From: an uncultured Prevotellaceae bacterium
GTDB lineage: Bacteria > Bacteroidota > Bacteroidia > Bacteroidales > Bacteroidaceae
Direction of reading: 5' to 3'
Assembly: GCA_902779455.1 (NCBI GenBank)
Contig: CACZBS010000012.1
Coordinates: 1-64,000 of the forward strand
Length of the DNA: 64,000 bases
A program made the position numbers and the translations under genes. The stretch's first letter is position 1. Each line of letters starts with the position of its first letter. Below, in pieces: positions 43,327 to 52,556 of this stretch. The notes under the pieces were generated by a model. It was given only the letters and a program-made list of their open reading frames with translations. It was not told the DNA's origin and searched no databases.

Positions 43327-45132
43327 ATGGTAAGATCTCTACTCAACATTGCAGTCGCACTCCTTTTGACCACGAGTGTGCAAGCCTCCGACATCGTCTA
43401 CAACCTGGGCGCAGGCACCACCTACTACGGGACGGGCCAAAGCCGCAACGAGACCTACGACGTCGCCCTCCGCATCAGCGACCCCGCACTCGTGGGCTGC
43501 CAGGTGACGGGCGTGCGCATCTATCTCAGCTCGGTCGACGGCATCAGCGCCACCAAGGCGTGGCTCTCGAAGAACATCGCCGTGAAGTCGATGAAGTTCA
43601 CGGGCGCCGATGTGGAGACCGTCGACTTCGAGGCCGTCAAGGGTAACAACGAGGTGGCCTTCACCCCTTACACCATCACCGACGAGGGCCTCTACGTGGG
43701 CTATACGCTGACGGCTGCCAAGGATGTGGCCACGCAGCCCATCCGTCTCTGCCGCGCCTATTCGGCTGACGGCTTCTACATCCACACCTCGGGCCTCTAT
43801 CGCTCGGGATGGCGCAGCATCGGCCTCGACGAGGGCTCGCTGGCCCTCGAGGTGCTGCTCAGCGGCGACTTCAGCGACAATGCCGCCACGGCCATCGACG
43901 TGCCTGAGGTGAACGCCAAGACCAACTCGCAGAATCAGATCGACTTCCTCGTGAAGAACCAGGGCACGAAGGGGCTCCAGAGCATCGATTACACCATCGA
44001 GGTGGGCGGTGCGACGGCCGACTATCATGCCGACCTCAATCCCGCCGTGGCAGGCTACTACGGCCGCACCTATGCCCTGACGGCCAATCTGCCGATGGTG
44101 ACCACGAAGGGCGGCTATCCCATCAATGTCGAGGTGACGCGCGTCAACGGCCAGCCCAACGGCAGCGCGACGCCCGTGGGCTCGGGCTATGCCAAGTTCT
44201 ACAACCTGCTGCCCGTGAAGCGCCCCGTCTGCGAGGAGTTCACGGGTCTGTGGTGCGGCTGGTGCCCCCGCGGCTTTGTCGGCATGGAGCGCATGGCCGA
44301 GAAGTATGGCGACGACTTCGTCGGCATCTGCTATCATAACGCTGATGCGATGGAGATCATGTCCTCATCAAACTTCCCCGCCTCCATCCCCGGATTCCCC
44401 GCTGCCGACCTTGACCGCGCCGTCGTCATCGATCCCAACCTGCACGACATCGAGCTCGGATGGTCGTGGTACAGGGAGCAGTTCGCACCCGTGGCCGTCG
44501 ACGTCGCCACGGAGCTCGACGGCGACGACCTCAACGTGACGGCCTATGTCGTCTCGCCCCTCGACATGGACGACGACCGCTATCAGCTCTCCTTCGTCCT
44601 CAAGCAGGACGGCATGCAGAACAGCACGTGGCAGCAGGCCAACTACTACGGCGGCCGCGACGACCTCCGCGACGGCGTCATGGACTGGTTCTGCGACCAG
44701 GGCTCCTACGTCTCGGGCCTTGTCTACAATGACGTCATCGTCGCCTGGTCGGGCCGCGACGGCATCGAGGGCTCGCTGCCTGAGCACTACGACGGCGACG
44801 TGACCTACAGCTACACCTACACCTTCGACCTCAACGGCGTCGTCAACACCAGCGGCAAGAACCTCGTGCAGGACCGCTCGAAGCTGACGGGCATCGCCCT
44901 CGTCATCGACAAGACCACGGGTGAGATCGTCAACGCCCATCAGGCTCTCGCCGGCACCAGCACCGTCACCGCTATCGACCGCCCCGCCACGAGCCCCGAC
45001 GAGGTCGTCACCAAGATCCAGTTCTTCGACTTGCAGGGCCGTCGCGTGCTCAGCCCCGCCCCGGGCAGCATGCTCATCCGCTCTGAGACGCTCCGCAACG
45101 GCCAGGTGCGCACCCGCAAGGTGATTTATTAA
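43327..45132 (+). CDS. Omp28-like secreted protein with thioredoxin-fold CxxC motif
   Basis: 601 residues. After a signal peptide (TTSVQASD) comes a beta-rich part (about 20-300), then a thioredoxin-like segment CEEFTGLWCGWCPRGFVGM near 300-318 with a WCxWC redox pair, as in Omp28-family outer-membrane lipoproteins and related secreted proteins. The C-terminus (FFDLQGRRVLSPAPGSMLIR ... RKVIY) resembles a type IX tail. The ATG at 43327 begins the signal peptide. It is 37 bases ahead of the next gene and likely co-transcribed. The biological role is not known. Confidence 0.8.
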   Translation: MVRSLLNIAVALLLTTSVQASDIVYNLGAGTTYYGTGQSRNETYDVALRISDPALVGCQVTGVRIYLSSVDGISATKAWLSKNIAVKSMKFTGADVETVDFEAVKGNNEVAFTPYTITDEGLYVGYTLTAAKDVATQPIRLCRAYSADGFYIHTSGLYRSGWRSIGLDEGSLALEVLLSGDFSDNAATAIDVPEVNAKTNSQNQIDFLVKNQGTKGLQSIDYTIEVGGATADYHADLNPAVAGYYGRTYALTANLPMVTTKGGYPINVEVTRVNGQPNGSATPVGSGYAKFYNLLPVKRPVCEEFTGLWCGWCPRGFVGMERMAEKYGDDFVGICYHNADAMEIMSSSNFPASIPGFPAADLDRAVVIDPNLHDIELGWSWYREQFAPVAVDVATELDGDDLNVTAYVVSPLDMDDDRYQLSFVLKQDGMQNSTWQQANYYGGRDDLRDGVMDWFCDQGSYVSGLVYNDVIVAWSGRDGIEGSLPEHYDGDVTYSYTYTFDLNGVVNTSGKNLVQDRSKLTGIALVIDKTTGEIVNAHQALAGTSTVTAIDRPATSPDEVVTKIQFFDLQGRRVLSPAPGSMLIRSETLRNGQVRTRKVIY

Positions 45133-45169
45133 CCCTAACATATTATCAACCTTTAAAATCAAAAAGCTT

Positions 45170-46831
45170 ATGAAGAAGATTACTTTCCTCACTGCACTCC
45201 TGTGCATGGCTGCCTTCAGCGTGAAGGCACAGACCACGGCCCTGTCGATAGCCTCGCTGACGGCCGGACCAGCCGAGATGAACATCGCAGCACAGCAGGC
45301 CCCGCCGCAGGGACGCATCAGCGCTCGCTTCAAGGCGCCCATCTCCGTGCAGCCCCAGGGCAAGGCCTATGAGCTCAGCGGCAGCTTCACGGGCGGCCTC
45401 TACTCCAACGGTCAGGTCACCGTAGGCTCCTACAGCCGCGTCAGCAAGGTCGTCGAGGGCGACGACGGCTTCGTCTACATCTACAATCTGCCCACCCTGC
45501 TCGGCCCCCAGACATGGGTGAAGGCAGAGCGCGTCGGCGGTGACATCATTGAGATCCGTCGGCAGGTGGTCTATGAGGCCTATGGCGGTCAGGAGTATGT
45601 GTTCGTGCCCATGCGTTGGCAGTATACCGACGAGGCTACCGGAGCTGGCGAGTTCGTCGAGATTGAGGATGGCGTCATCCAGCTCTATTATAAGGACGGC
45701 GTGCTCCGCTCTGTGGCCGAGGATCCCTTCCGCACCGGCGTCGTCATCGGTTCCGTCCTGGGCAGCGAGGCCAGCGGCTACAACTTCACCGGACGTGCCG
45801 AGTGGAACCTCGACTATGCGCCTATCACCGATGTGAAGGCCACCCTGCCTGAAGGTCTTGAGCCCGAGCAGATGATCATGCGCAGCATCAGCAGCAAGGA
45901 CAAGAGCACCGTCTTTGCTCCCATCAACGTGGCCATCACCGACACTGAGGTCTATCTCAACGTCTACGAGGATGCCTACGTCAAGGGCACCATCGAGGGC
46001 GACAAGGTCACCTTCATGCGCGGACAGTATCTGGGCGCCAACTTCTACTATGGCTACGCGATGTACTTCGAACCCGGCTACATCGAGGAGAAACTCGACG
46101 AGAACGGCGAGGTGGTTGGTCTGCAGGCCAAGCCCTGCGACAAGATCGTGCTCGACTACGACCGCGAGGCCCGCAGCCTCAAGAGCGACAGCATCTGGGT
46201 CATCAATGCCGGCAAGATCAATGGCGACTTCTACGGACTGAGCGTCACGTGGGCTCCCTACATCCAGCCCTTCGCCGAGGTGGCCGCCGTGCCTGCCGAT
46301 CCCGTGATCACGGCCTACAACGCCACGCTCGACCAGTGGGGCTACAACGCCCTGCAGTTCAACATCCCGACGGCCGACGTCGACGGCAACTACATCCTGC
46401 CTGATAAGCTCACGTGGCGCGCCTTCATCGAGGGTGAGCCCTTCATCTTCACCCCTGACGACTATTCCGGCATCAGCGAGGAAATGGAAGAGGTGCCCTA
46501 CGGATACATCGATAGCAACTACGACATCTACACCACCTTCTTCACCATCCCCTTCTACGTCGAGGAGAGCGTCGGCATACAGTCGATCTACCGTGGCGGC
46601 GGCGAGACCAACTACTCGAACATCGTGACCATCGACGTCAACACGCTCGAGATCACCACCGAGCCCTATCTGCCCACAGCCATCCAGACGGCTGAGAGCG
46701 ACGCACAGGTGACCGCCGTCGTCTGCCACGACATGGCCGGACGCCTCGTCAGCCCCAACGCCAAGGGCCTCAAGCTGATGACCCTGAAGCGGGCCGACGG
46801 CACGCAGAAGACGGTCAAGATGATCCGTTGA
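45170..46831 (+). CDS. Secreted hypothetical protein, partner of the Omp28-like gene
   Basis: 553 residues, with a signal peptide (MKKITFLTALLCMAAFSVKAQ) and no catalytic motif that I recognise. The sequence is beta-rich with aromatic and acidic residues (GSFTGGLYSNGQVTVGSYSR; NVAITDTEVYLNVYED). The C-terminus (CHDMAGRLVSPNAKGLKLMT ... KTVKMIR) fits the same sorting-like pattern as neighbours. It follows the Omp28-like gene closely and is followed by a strong terminator, so the two form an operon and probably act together outside the cell. Confidence 0.75.
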   Translation: MKKITFLTALLCMAAFSVKAQTTALSIASLTAGPAEMNIAAQQAPPQGRISARFKAPISVQPQGKAYELSGSFTGGLYSNGQVTVGSYSRVSKVVEGDDGFVYIYNLPTLLGPQTWVKAERVGGDIIEIRRQVVYEAYGGQEYVFVPMRWQYTDEATGAGEFVEIEDGVIQLYYKDGVLRSVAEDPFRTGVVIGSVLGSEASGYNFTGRAEWNLDYAPITDVKATLPEGLEPEQMIMRSISSKDKSTVFAPINVAITDTEVYLNVYEDAYVKGTIEGDKVTFMRGQYLGANFYYGYAMYFEPGYIEEKLDENGEVVGLQAKPCDKIVLDYDREARSLKSDSIWVINAGKINGDFYGLSVTWAPYIQPFAEVAAVPADPVITAYNATLDQWGYNALQFNIPTADVDGNYILPDKLTWRAFIEGEPFIFTPDDYSGISEEMEEVPYGYIDSNYDIYTTFFTIPFYVEESVGIQSIYRGGGETNYSNIVTIDVNTLEITTEPYLPTAIQTAESDAQVTAVVCHDMAGRLVSPNAKGLKLMTLKRADGTQKTVKMIR

Positions 46832-46874
46832 GCCGTCGTTTCCCCTTAGCGACCTTTCGGACGCAAACTTCCCT

Positions 46875-46913
46875 GGCGGCCTGCATCGCGTGGTGCAGAC
46901 CGCCGTTCTTTTT
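46875..46913 (+). terminator. Terminator of the Omp28-like operon
   Basis: GGCGG-C-CTGCA pairs with TGCAG-A-CCGCC (46875-46904) across an 8-base loop and is followed by TTCTTTTT. Confidence 0.75.
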
Positions 46914-47508
46914 GTCCGTGGGTTTGACAAAACACCCTCCGAGTGGCCCTTGCCCGTTCTTCATTGCAGCCCCAGCCGCGTTGACGCCTTGCTGCATGTG
47001 GCCCGCATGGTCCATTTTGCACGAAAACGCGAAAATCAGATTGGCACTGACTTCCAGAGCGCCGCCATCAAAGTGTCACCCGCCTTCTTGACACCAATGA
47101 CACTTTGCAACGTCGTTCAAGACAGCCCACTTTCAAAATGACTAATCTTATTAACAAAAACGCAGTATCACAATACCACAATACCATTTGTGAATTAGAA
47201 AAGTTTAGAAAATATGATATCAGAATAACGTATTATAAATATATAAAATCACAACCCCACTTTTTTTTACCTCTATATGATTTCTGCAAATGGTATTGTG
47301 GTATTATGATACTGTGTTGACAAATGACCCGCCGAGCTTGATGATGTCTTGTTGTCTTGATGTCCTTTTGTCTTGATGTCAAAAACGGCGGAGGGGATCG
47401 GGGGAGTTAGAGCGCCGTTGTGAGGAAAGAACGATGCTGTAACGTGCTGGGAGTGAGGACGTACCGTTGTCGGCGAACGAAATAAATGTGAGATAAAAGT
47501 CGGAATAA
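46914..47508. other. Long non-coding stretch with inverted repeats
   Basis: No convincing gene is seen. The first 230 bases are G/C-rich; short open frames here (such as 46890-47141) have no recognisable features. An AAAGTGTCA/TGACACTTT pair lies at 47070-47106. The middle is strongly AT-rich and contains the 32-base inverted repeats listed separately. TGTCTTGATGTC is repeated at 47353-47379. The piece looks like decayed accessory DNA. Confidence 0.5.
47159..47318. repeat. AT-rich element bounded by 32-base inverted repeats (family G)
   Basis: AACGCAGTATCACAATACCA and the 12 bases after it (47159-47190) are matched by the complement of 47287-47318 with two mismatches. About 96 bases of AT-rich sequence lie between. 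It resembles a miniature inverted-repeat element or a relic of one. Confidence 0.75.
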
Positions 47509-47540
47509 TTGGAATCGGGCATTTTATTTCGTACCTTTGC
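47509..47540 (+). promoter_or_regulatory. Intact promoter of a broken gene
   Basis: TTGG (47509-47512), 20 bp, TACCTTTG (47533-47540). It precedes the HU-like pseudogene. Confidence 0.6.
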
Positions 47541-47620
47541 ATCGTGGTTCGGGAACGATAGCGCGCACGATTCCAAAGACCACACACACGAACCTGCTTA
47601 CTAACCATCAAAGACACATA

Positions 47621-47758
47621 GTGATTAAAGCAAAGCTTTTTTACCGAACGTCTCAGGACACGGTCAACAACGAGAAGACGCTGGGCTAGGTCTATGCCCG
47701 CCTCGCCCACACCGAGACGCTGTGGGGACTGGAGCAGCAGGCTGAGTACATCGTGTGA
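47621..47758 (+). pseudogene. Remnant of a Bacteroidetes HU-like DNA-binding protein gene
   Basis: From GTG at 47621 the frame reads VIKAKLFYRTSQDTVNNEK, then a TAG at 47687, then VYARLAHTETLWGLEQQAEY and a stop at 47756. This resembles the N-terminal part of the HU-related DNA-binding proteins of about 120-150 residues that are numerous in Bacteroidales (K-x-YARLxxTETL...). The initiator appears changed, an internal codon has become a stop and the C-terminal two thirds are missing; the fucosidase gene's 3' end lies right after. Family assignment rests on recall of the N-terminal pattern. Confidence 0.6.
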
Positions 47759-47767
47759 ATGACGTCG

Positions 47768-49384
47768 TCAGCGGAAGCGGATGGCCAGCACAGGAGCGAC
47801 TGCACCGCCGGGACGGCGGTCGGCAGGCAGGCTGACGTGGAGGCCGTCGGCATCGGCCGAGTAGGGCAGGGGCCCATAGCCGAGCAGCTCGACGGCGGCC
47901 ACCTGGCGCGATTCCAGCGTGGTGGTGGTGGCGAGACTCCGGATGCAGGCGGTGTTGCCGGCGGGCCAGTCCATGAGTGTGGCGTAGAGGGTGTCGTCCT
48001 TCTGGTTGAAGCGGATGTCGTCGGCCGTGTAGTTCAGCCCCTCGTTGAAGCCCTGGTCGTTCAGAGGGTTGGCGGCCTCGGCCAGCGGGCCTTCGCCGAA
48101 GGTGACCCAGGGGCGGGTGCCGAAGATGCTCTCCTTGTTGACGTCCATCCATTCCTTGATGCCCATGAGGATGGCGCGCTCCTTCTCGTCGATGGTGCCG
48201 TCGGCACGGATGGGGATGCTGAGCAGCAGACAGCCGTTCTTGCTCACCACGTCGACGAGCATGCGTACGACGGTGGCGGCCGACTTGTAGCGGTCGCGGT
48301 CGTAGACGCTGCGGTCGTAGTGCCAGTGGCCGATGCAGGTGCAGGTCTGCCATGGCAGCGGCTGTGCACGGTCGGGTATGCCTCGCTCGACGTCCCATAG
48401 CATCAGCTGCTTCTGCTCGTCGTTGAGAATCTTGCCCGTGGCGACGACCTGCTGGCGGCCGCCATGGCGGTTGGCGCTGTGGTTGTAGTAGTGGGCCAGG
48501 ATGTTCTGGCCGATCTGGTCGTCGCAGCCGTAGAAGGGCAGCACGGTGTCGTCGAAGTAGAGGATCTGCGGGTCGTAGTCGTTGATGAGCTGCAGCACGC
48601 GGTTCTGCAGCTTGCGCTTGAAGGCCTCCGAGGGCTGCGAGGCGCCGTTGCCCCAGTCCCAGTGGCGGCCCATGGTCGAGGCGTCGTCCCATCCCTGGCT
48701 GGGCTCATGGCGCTGGGCGTAGAGCTCCTGCGGGTCCAGTCCCTTCCACCATTTCTCTGTGCCGTCGGCGTTGGGCCGGTAGCCGTCCTCGCGGGTCAGG
48801 TTGCCGTCGTACTTCTGGGCTATCTCAAGCCATGTCCATGTGTGGGAGCCATGGATGCTGACACCGAGCGGAAGTCCGTACTTGCGACAGGCCTTAGCCC
48901 ACTCCTTGACGATGTCGCGGCGCGGGCCGACGCGCACCGAGTTCCACTCCTGGTAGGGACTGTCCCAAAGGTCGAAGTTGTCGTGGTGCTGTCCGAGGGC
49001 GAAGAAGAACTGCGCACCGACGCTCTTGTAGAGGCTGACGAGCTCGTCGGGATTCCAGTGCTCGGCCTTCCAGGCGTGGCAGAGGTCCTTCAGTCCGAAG
49101 TCCTTGGGGTCGCCGAAGTGTTCCTTGTGGTATTTGTTCTGACGGTCGCCATCGAAGTACATCCCGCGGCCGTACCAGTCGCCGGCTTCGGCCTGGCACT
49201 GCGGTCCCCAGTGGGCCCAGATGCCGAACTTGGCATCGCGGAACCACTCCGGACATTCCCATTGCTTCAGGCTCTCCCAGTTGGCCTCGAAGGGGCCTTG
49301 CTCTATAGCCACGTCCTTGGGTTGCTGTGCTGAGGTGCTCATGGCGGTCATCATCGCCAGAACCATGATGATGTGTCTTGTCAT
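47768..49384 (-). CDS. GH29 alpha-L-fucosidase
   Basis: 538 residues, exported (signal ending STSAQQ). The GH29 barrel is recognisable from EWFRDAKFGIWAHWGPQ near the start, FFALGQHHDNFDLWDS near 135-150 and ILYFDDTVLPFYG near 270-283, with the nucleophile Asp in YFDD. A small C-terminal beta-sandwich follows. It would release alpha-linked L-fucose from plant or host glycans; in this context fucosylated pectin or xyloglucan is plausible. A TTG nine bases upstream is in frame; I chose the ATG at 49382-49384. It is probably co-transcribed with the pectate lyase gene upstream (51-base gap). Confidence 0.92.
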   Translation of the reverse strand: MTRHIIMVLAMMTAMSTSAQQPKDVAIEQGPFEANWESLKQWECPEWFRDAKFGIWAHWGPQCQAEAGDWYGRGMYFDGDRQNKYHKEHFGDPKDFGLKDLCHAWKAEHWNPDELVSLYKSVGAQFFFALGQHHDNFDLWDSPYQEWNSVRVGPRRDIVKEWAKACRKYGLPLGVSIHGSHTWTWLEIAQKYDGNLTREDGYRPNADGTEKWWKGLDPQELYAQRHEPSQGWDDASTMGRHWDWGNGASQPSEAFKRKLQNRVLQLINDYDPQILYFDDTVLPFYGCDDQIGQNILAHYYNHSANRHGGRQQVVATGKILNDEQKQLMLWDVERGIPDRAQPLPWQTCTCIGHWHYDRSVYDRDRYKSAATVVRMLVDVVSKNGCLLLSIPIRADGTIDEKERAILMGIKEWMDVNKESIFGTRPWVTFGEGPLAEAANPLNDQGFNEGLNYTADDIRFNQKDDTLYATLMDWPAGNTACIRSLATTTTLESRQVAAVELLGYGPLPYSADADGLHVSLPADRRPGGAVAPVLAIRFR

Positions 49385-49435
49385 AATGTGCAAATGTTAT
49401 TATTCCTGTCAGTTCAATTCCGATTAAGACTTCGT

Positions 49436-50482
49436 TCAGAGTGCGATGTCGAGCGTAGCGCCGGCGGCGGCCCGAACGGCGGTCTCCACGTCAGAGACGG
49501 GCTGTGCGGCGTAGTCATAGGGTGGGGCGAAGTAGTCGGCCTCGCCGTAGCGCTCCTCGTGGTCGTCGGCTCCGAGACAACGGCGGAAACGGATGTTGTA
49601 GTCGCGGAACTCGGGCTTCGACGAGGAGGGCGTCTGGAACAGGCGCGTGTCCTCGCCAAGACGGAAGACGCAGCCCTCGGCCAGCACGTTGGAGCGGAAG
49701 CGCGCCTGGATGTAGACGGAGGCGACGCTGCTCGCATAGAGGCAGTTGAGCAGATGGATGCTGCCGAAGCGCACGAAAGGCATGCGGGCCCGGCAGCCCT
49801 CGTCCCACCAGCAGTGGTCGAAGGTGGTGCGCAGACGGCCGATGCAGCGCTGGTCGCGGTCGTTGGAGCCCCAGAGGCAGCTGAAGCGGTGGTCGCTGTT
49901 GTGGTCGTCGTTGGTGTCGTCGGCCAGCTTGGGCCACGGCTGACGCAGATAGCGGAAGCGGCACCACGAGACGGTGATGAGGTCGGATCCGGCGTTGCAG
50001 TCGAAGTTGCCGTCCATGCCGTCTTGGAAGTCGCAGTGGTCCACCCAGATGCGCTCCGACCGCGAGATGCAGAGGTTGTCGTTGGCATCGCGGTCGAAGG
50101 CCCCCGGCCCGATGAACGTGATGTTGCGTAGCACGATGTTGCGGCAGCGGTCGAAGAGGAGGATGCCCGTGGAGTCCTTGTCGAGCGTATAGCGGTCGTT
50201 GACAAGGGCCGAGCCCTTCAGCCCGATGAGGCTCTTGTTGGCGACGCTCTTCACGCGCAGCAGTCCGGGCAGGCTGATGCGCCCCTTCAGGTAGATGGTG
50301 CATGGTGTCGAGTCGTTCTGTGCGAGGGCCTTACGCAGTTCGTCAGCAGTGCCGACGACGACGGCGTTCTGTCCCTTTCCGCCGTCGGTCGTCCCTCCTA
50401 CGGAAGCCCATCCGACGGGCTGTGCCGTCAGGCTGACGGTGGCCATGAGGGCCAGCATGAGCACGATGTTTCTGAGTTTCAT
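49436..50482 (-). CDS. PL1-type pectate lyase
   Basis: 348 residues, exported. It is a right-handed beta-helix protein of the pectate lyase/PL1 superfamily: after VGWASVGGTTDGGKGQNAVV come NITFIGPG, RIWVDHCDFQDGMDGNFDC (Ca-binding aspartates of the family lie here) and a FDHCWWDEGCRARMPFVRFG segment with the conserved Arg region. It cleaves polygalacturonate by beta-elimination. It starts at the ATG 50480-50482 behind a consensus promoter and is followed by the fucosidase gene. Confidence 0.9.
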   Translation of the reverse strand: MKLRNIVLMLALMATVSLTAQPVGWASVGGTTDGGKGQNAVVVGTADELRKALAQNDSTPCTIYLKGRISLPGLLRVKSVANKSLIGLKGSALVNDRYTLDKDSTGILLFDRCRNIVLRNITFIGPGAFDRDANDNLCISRSERIWVDHCDFQDGMDGNFDCNAGSDLITVSWCRFRYLRQPWPKLADDTNDDHNSDHRFSCLWGSNDRDQRCIGRLRTTFDHCWWDEGCRARMPFVRFGSIHLLNCLYASSVASVYIQARFRSNVLAEGCVFRLGEDTRLFQTPSSSKPEFRDYNIRFRRCLGADDHEERYGEADYFAPPYDYAAQPVSDVETAVRAAAGATLDIAL

Positions 50483-50509
50483 TTTCTCGTTATTTTTGTG
50501 TTTAGGCCG

Positions 50510-50542
50510 CAAAGATACGAAAAGTCGGGCGAAATGCAAAAG
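50510..50542 (-). promoter_or_regulatory. Promoter of the pectate lyase-fucosidase operon
   Basis: Minus strand: TTTTG (50538-50542), 20 bp, TATCTTTG (50510-50517). The spacer is nearly identical to that of the glyS promoter at 55486-55518. Confidence 0.85.
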
Positions 50543-50581
50543 GAAATCTGGGTTTTCTTCTCAATTCTCAATTATTATTCG

Positions 50582-50589
50582 TAACTTTG
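50582..50589 (+). promoter_or_regulatory. Promoter -7 element of der
   Basis: TAACTTTG, 19 bases before the der ATG. The upstream part overlaps a short family E repeat (TTCTCAATTCTCAATTATTA). Confidence 0.65.
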
Positions 50590-50608
50590 CACCCAAATTG
50601 CAATTTGT

Positions 50609-51922
50609 ATGGGAAATTTAGTAGCCATCGTGGGGCGCCCCAACGTGGGGAAGTCCACTTTATTTAACAGACTGACAAAGAGCCGGCAGGCCATCGTGAG
50701 CGATGAGGCCGGCACGACGCGCGACCGCCAGTACGGCAAGTGCGAGTGGAACGGCCGTGAGTTCTCCGTCGTCGACACGGGCGGCTGGGTGGTCAACTCG
50801 GACGACGTCTTCGAGGAGGAGATCCGCAAGCAGGTCGTCATCGCCACCGAGGAGGCCGACCTGGTGCTCTTCCTGTGCGACATCAAGAACGGCGTGACCG
50901 ACTGGGACATGGACGTGGCCCAGATTCTGCGCCGCTCGAAGTTGCCGATAGTGCTCGTGGCCAACAAGGCCGACGACAACCGCGACCTCTATGGGCAGTA
51001 CGACTTCTACAAGCTGGGTCTGGGCGACCCCTTCTGCATCAGCGCCGCCACGGGCTCAGGCACTGGCGACCTGCTCGACCATATCCTCGAGGTGCTGCCC
51101 GAGAAGCAGACCGACGAACTGGAGGAGGGCATCCCCCGCTTCGCCGTTGTGGGCCGTCCGAACGCCGGCAAGTCGAGCCTCATCAACGCCTTCATCGGCG
51201 AGGACCGCCACATCGTCACCGACATTGCCGGCACGACGCGCGACTCCATCTACACGCGCTACGACAAGTTCGGCTTCGACTTCTATCTGGTCGACACGGC
51301 CGGCATCCGCCGCAAGAACAAGGTGACGGAGGACCTGGAGTTCTATAGCGTCATGCGCAGCATCCGCGCCATCGAGAACTCGGACGTCTGCATCCTCATG
51401 ATCGACGCCACGCGCGGCATCGAGGCGCAGGACATGAACATCTTCCAGCTGATTCAGAAGAACTCGAAGTCGCTGGTCGTCGTCGTCAACAAGTGGGACC
51501 TCGTCGAGGACAAGTCGCAGGCCGTCATCTCCACCTTCGAGGATGCCATCCGCTCGCGCATGGCACCCTTCCGCGACTTCCCCATCATCTTCGCCTCGGC
51601 CCTGACGAAGCAGCGCATCTTCAAGGTCCTGGAGACGGCCAAGGACGTCTACCTGAGCCGCAAGATCAAGATTGGCACGTCGAAGCTCAACGAGGTGATG
51701 CTGCCGCTCATCGAGGCCACGCCGCCGCCCTCGATCAAGGGCAAGTATATCAAGATCAAGTATGTCTCGCAGGTGCCCGACACGCAGATCCCGACGTTCA
51801 TCTTCTACGCCAACCTGCCGCAGTATGTCAAGGAGCCCTACAAGCGCTTCCTCGAGAACAAGATCCGCGAGAACTGGAAACTGACGGGCTCGCCCATCAA
51901 TATTTTTGTGAGGCAGAAATGA
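50609..51922 (+). CDS. der: Ribosome-assembly GTPase Der (EngA)
   Basis: 437 residues with two tandem GTPase domains and a KH-like C-terminus, the unmistakable Der layout. P-loops are GRPNVGKST near residue 8 and GRPNAGKSS near 182, with NKADD near 118 and NKWDLVED near 296. It is essential for 50S subunit biogenesis. It has its own promoter, which fits its separation from era in this genome. Confidence 0.97.
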   Translation: MGNLVAIVGRPNVGKSTLFNRLTKSRQAIVSDEAGTTRDRQYGKCEWNGREFSVVDTGGWVVNSDDVFEEEIRKQVVIATEEADLVLFLCDIKNGVTDWDMDVAQILRRSKLPIVLVANKADDNRDLYGQYDFYKLGLGDPFCISAATGSGTGDLLDHILEVLPEKQTDELEEGIPRFAVVGRPNAGKSSLINAFIGEDRHIVTDIAGTTRDSIYTRYDKFGFDFYLVDTAGIRRKNKVTEDLEFYSVMRSIRAIENSDVCILMIDATRGIEAQDMNIFQLIQKNSKSLVVVVNKWDLVEDKSQAVISTFEDAIRSRMAPFRDFPIIFASALTKQRIFKVLETAKDVYLSRKIKIGTSKLNEVMLPLIEATPPPSIKGKYIKIKYVSQVPDTQIPTFIFYANLPQYVKEPYKRFLENKIRENWKLTGSPINIFVRQK

Positions 51923-51928
51923 CAGATA

Positions 51929-52101
51929 AAGTGAGAAGTGAGAAGATGGAAGTGAGAAGTTTTATTAGTTGTGTACGCAAATTTAAGTCGTGCAGACATG
52001 GCGCGTGCCATATGCCCAAAGTGTTAACGAAACTTTTCACTTCTCACTTCTCACTTCTCACTGCTCTATTGCTTCTCACTTCTCACTTCTCACTTCTCAC
52101 T
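51929..52101. repeat. Family E inverted repeat cluster spanning a gene start
   Basis: Forward AGTGAGAAGTGAGAAG units at 51930-51960 are faced by CTTCTCACTTCTCACTTCTC units at 52036-52101. The reverse half is translated into the signal peptide of the following lipoprotein. Confidence 0.8.
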
Positions 52102-52461
52102 TCGTCCTGCTCCGACTCACGCTCCGACCTGGAGCGGGCGCAGGAGGGCGCCATGGTGGCTGCGCAGGTCTACTATAGGCAGCTGGCCGAGGGGCGCTGC
52201 GACCAGTTCCTTGCCGCCAAGATGGGGGCCGACAGCCTGCCACAGGGCTATCGGGAGCAGCTAGTGGCCTGCTATAAGCAGTTTGTGGCCCAGCAGAAGC
52301 GTGCCCACAAGGGCATTGCCGACGTCACGGCCACGCGGGCCGAGATGGACTCGGCAGCCAACGAGATGCAGGTGTTCCTGATGCTCAACTATGGCGACAG
52401 TACGCGCGAGGAGATTGTCGTGCCGATGGTGGCGCATCGCGGGTCGTGGCTGATGAAATAG
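52012..52461 (+). CDS. Small lipoprotein with repeat-derived signal peptide
   Basis: 149 residues from the ATG at 52012. The signal peptide contains SHFSLLT repeats and ends in a lipobox (LLTSSC near residue 33), so a lipoprotein is predicted. The mature part is a small alpha/beta domain (about 40-149, AQVYYRQLAEGRCDQFLAA ... REEIVVPMVAHRGSWLMK), DUF4878/NTF2-like in style but not certainly assigned. A longer frame starting at 51919 and overlapping the der stop is possible but would add a repeat-derived, charged N-terminus. It is likely co-transcribed with der. Confidence 0.7.
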   Translation: MPKVLTKLFTSHFSLLTALLLLTSHFSLLTSSCSDSRSDLERAQEGAMVAAQVYYRQLAEGRCDQFLAAKMGADSLPQGYREQLVACYKQFVAQQKRAHKGIADVTATRAEMDSAANEMQVFLMLNYGDSTREEIVVPMVAHRGSWLMK

Positions 52462-52556
52462 CGGCTGGTTTTAGTCCCGATGTTGTCTGTTTTTATCATC
52501 CTCCTTGTCTATTCTTGTCACTTCCTTGTCTTTTTTTGAGGAAAGGCGACCCTTTT

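Noticed and set aside
45146-46930. Minus-strand frame of 594 codons
   Set aside because: Antisense to the secreted protein at 45170-46831; composition is that of a codon shadow and no domain is recognisable.
46828-47141. Short frames after the Omp28-like operon, on both strands
   Set aside because: They overlap a strong terminator, lack start signals and have no recognised family; possible decayed sequence only.
52030-52105. CRISPR-like tandem repeats
   Set aside because: The units are contiguous 8-9 base repeats without spacers and are translated as a signal peptide.
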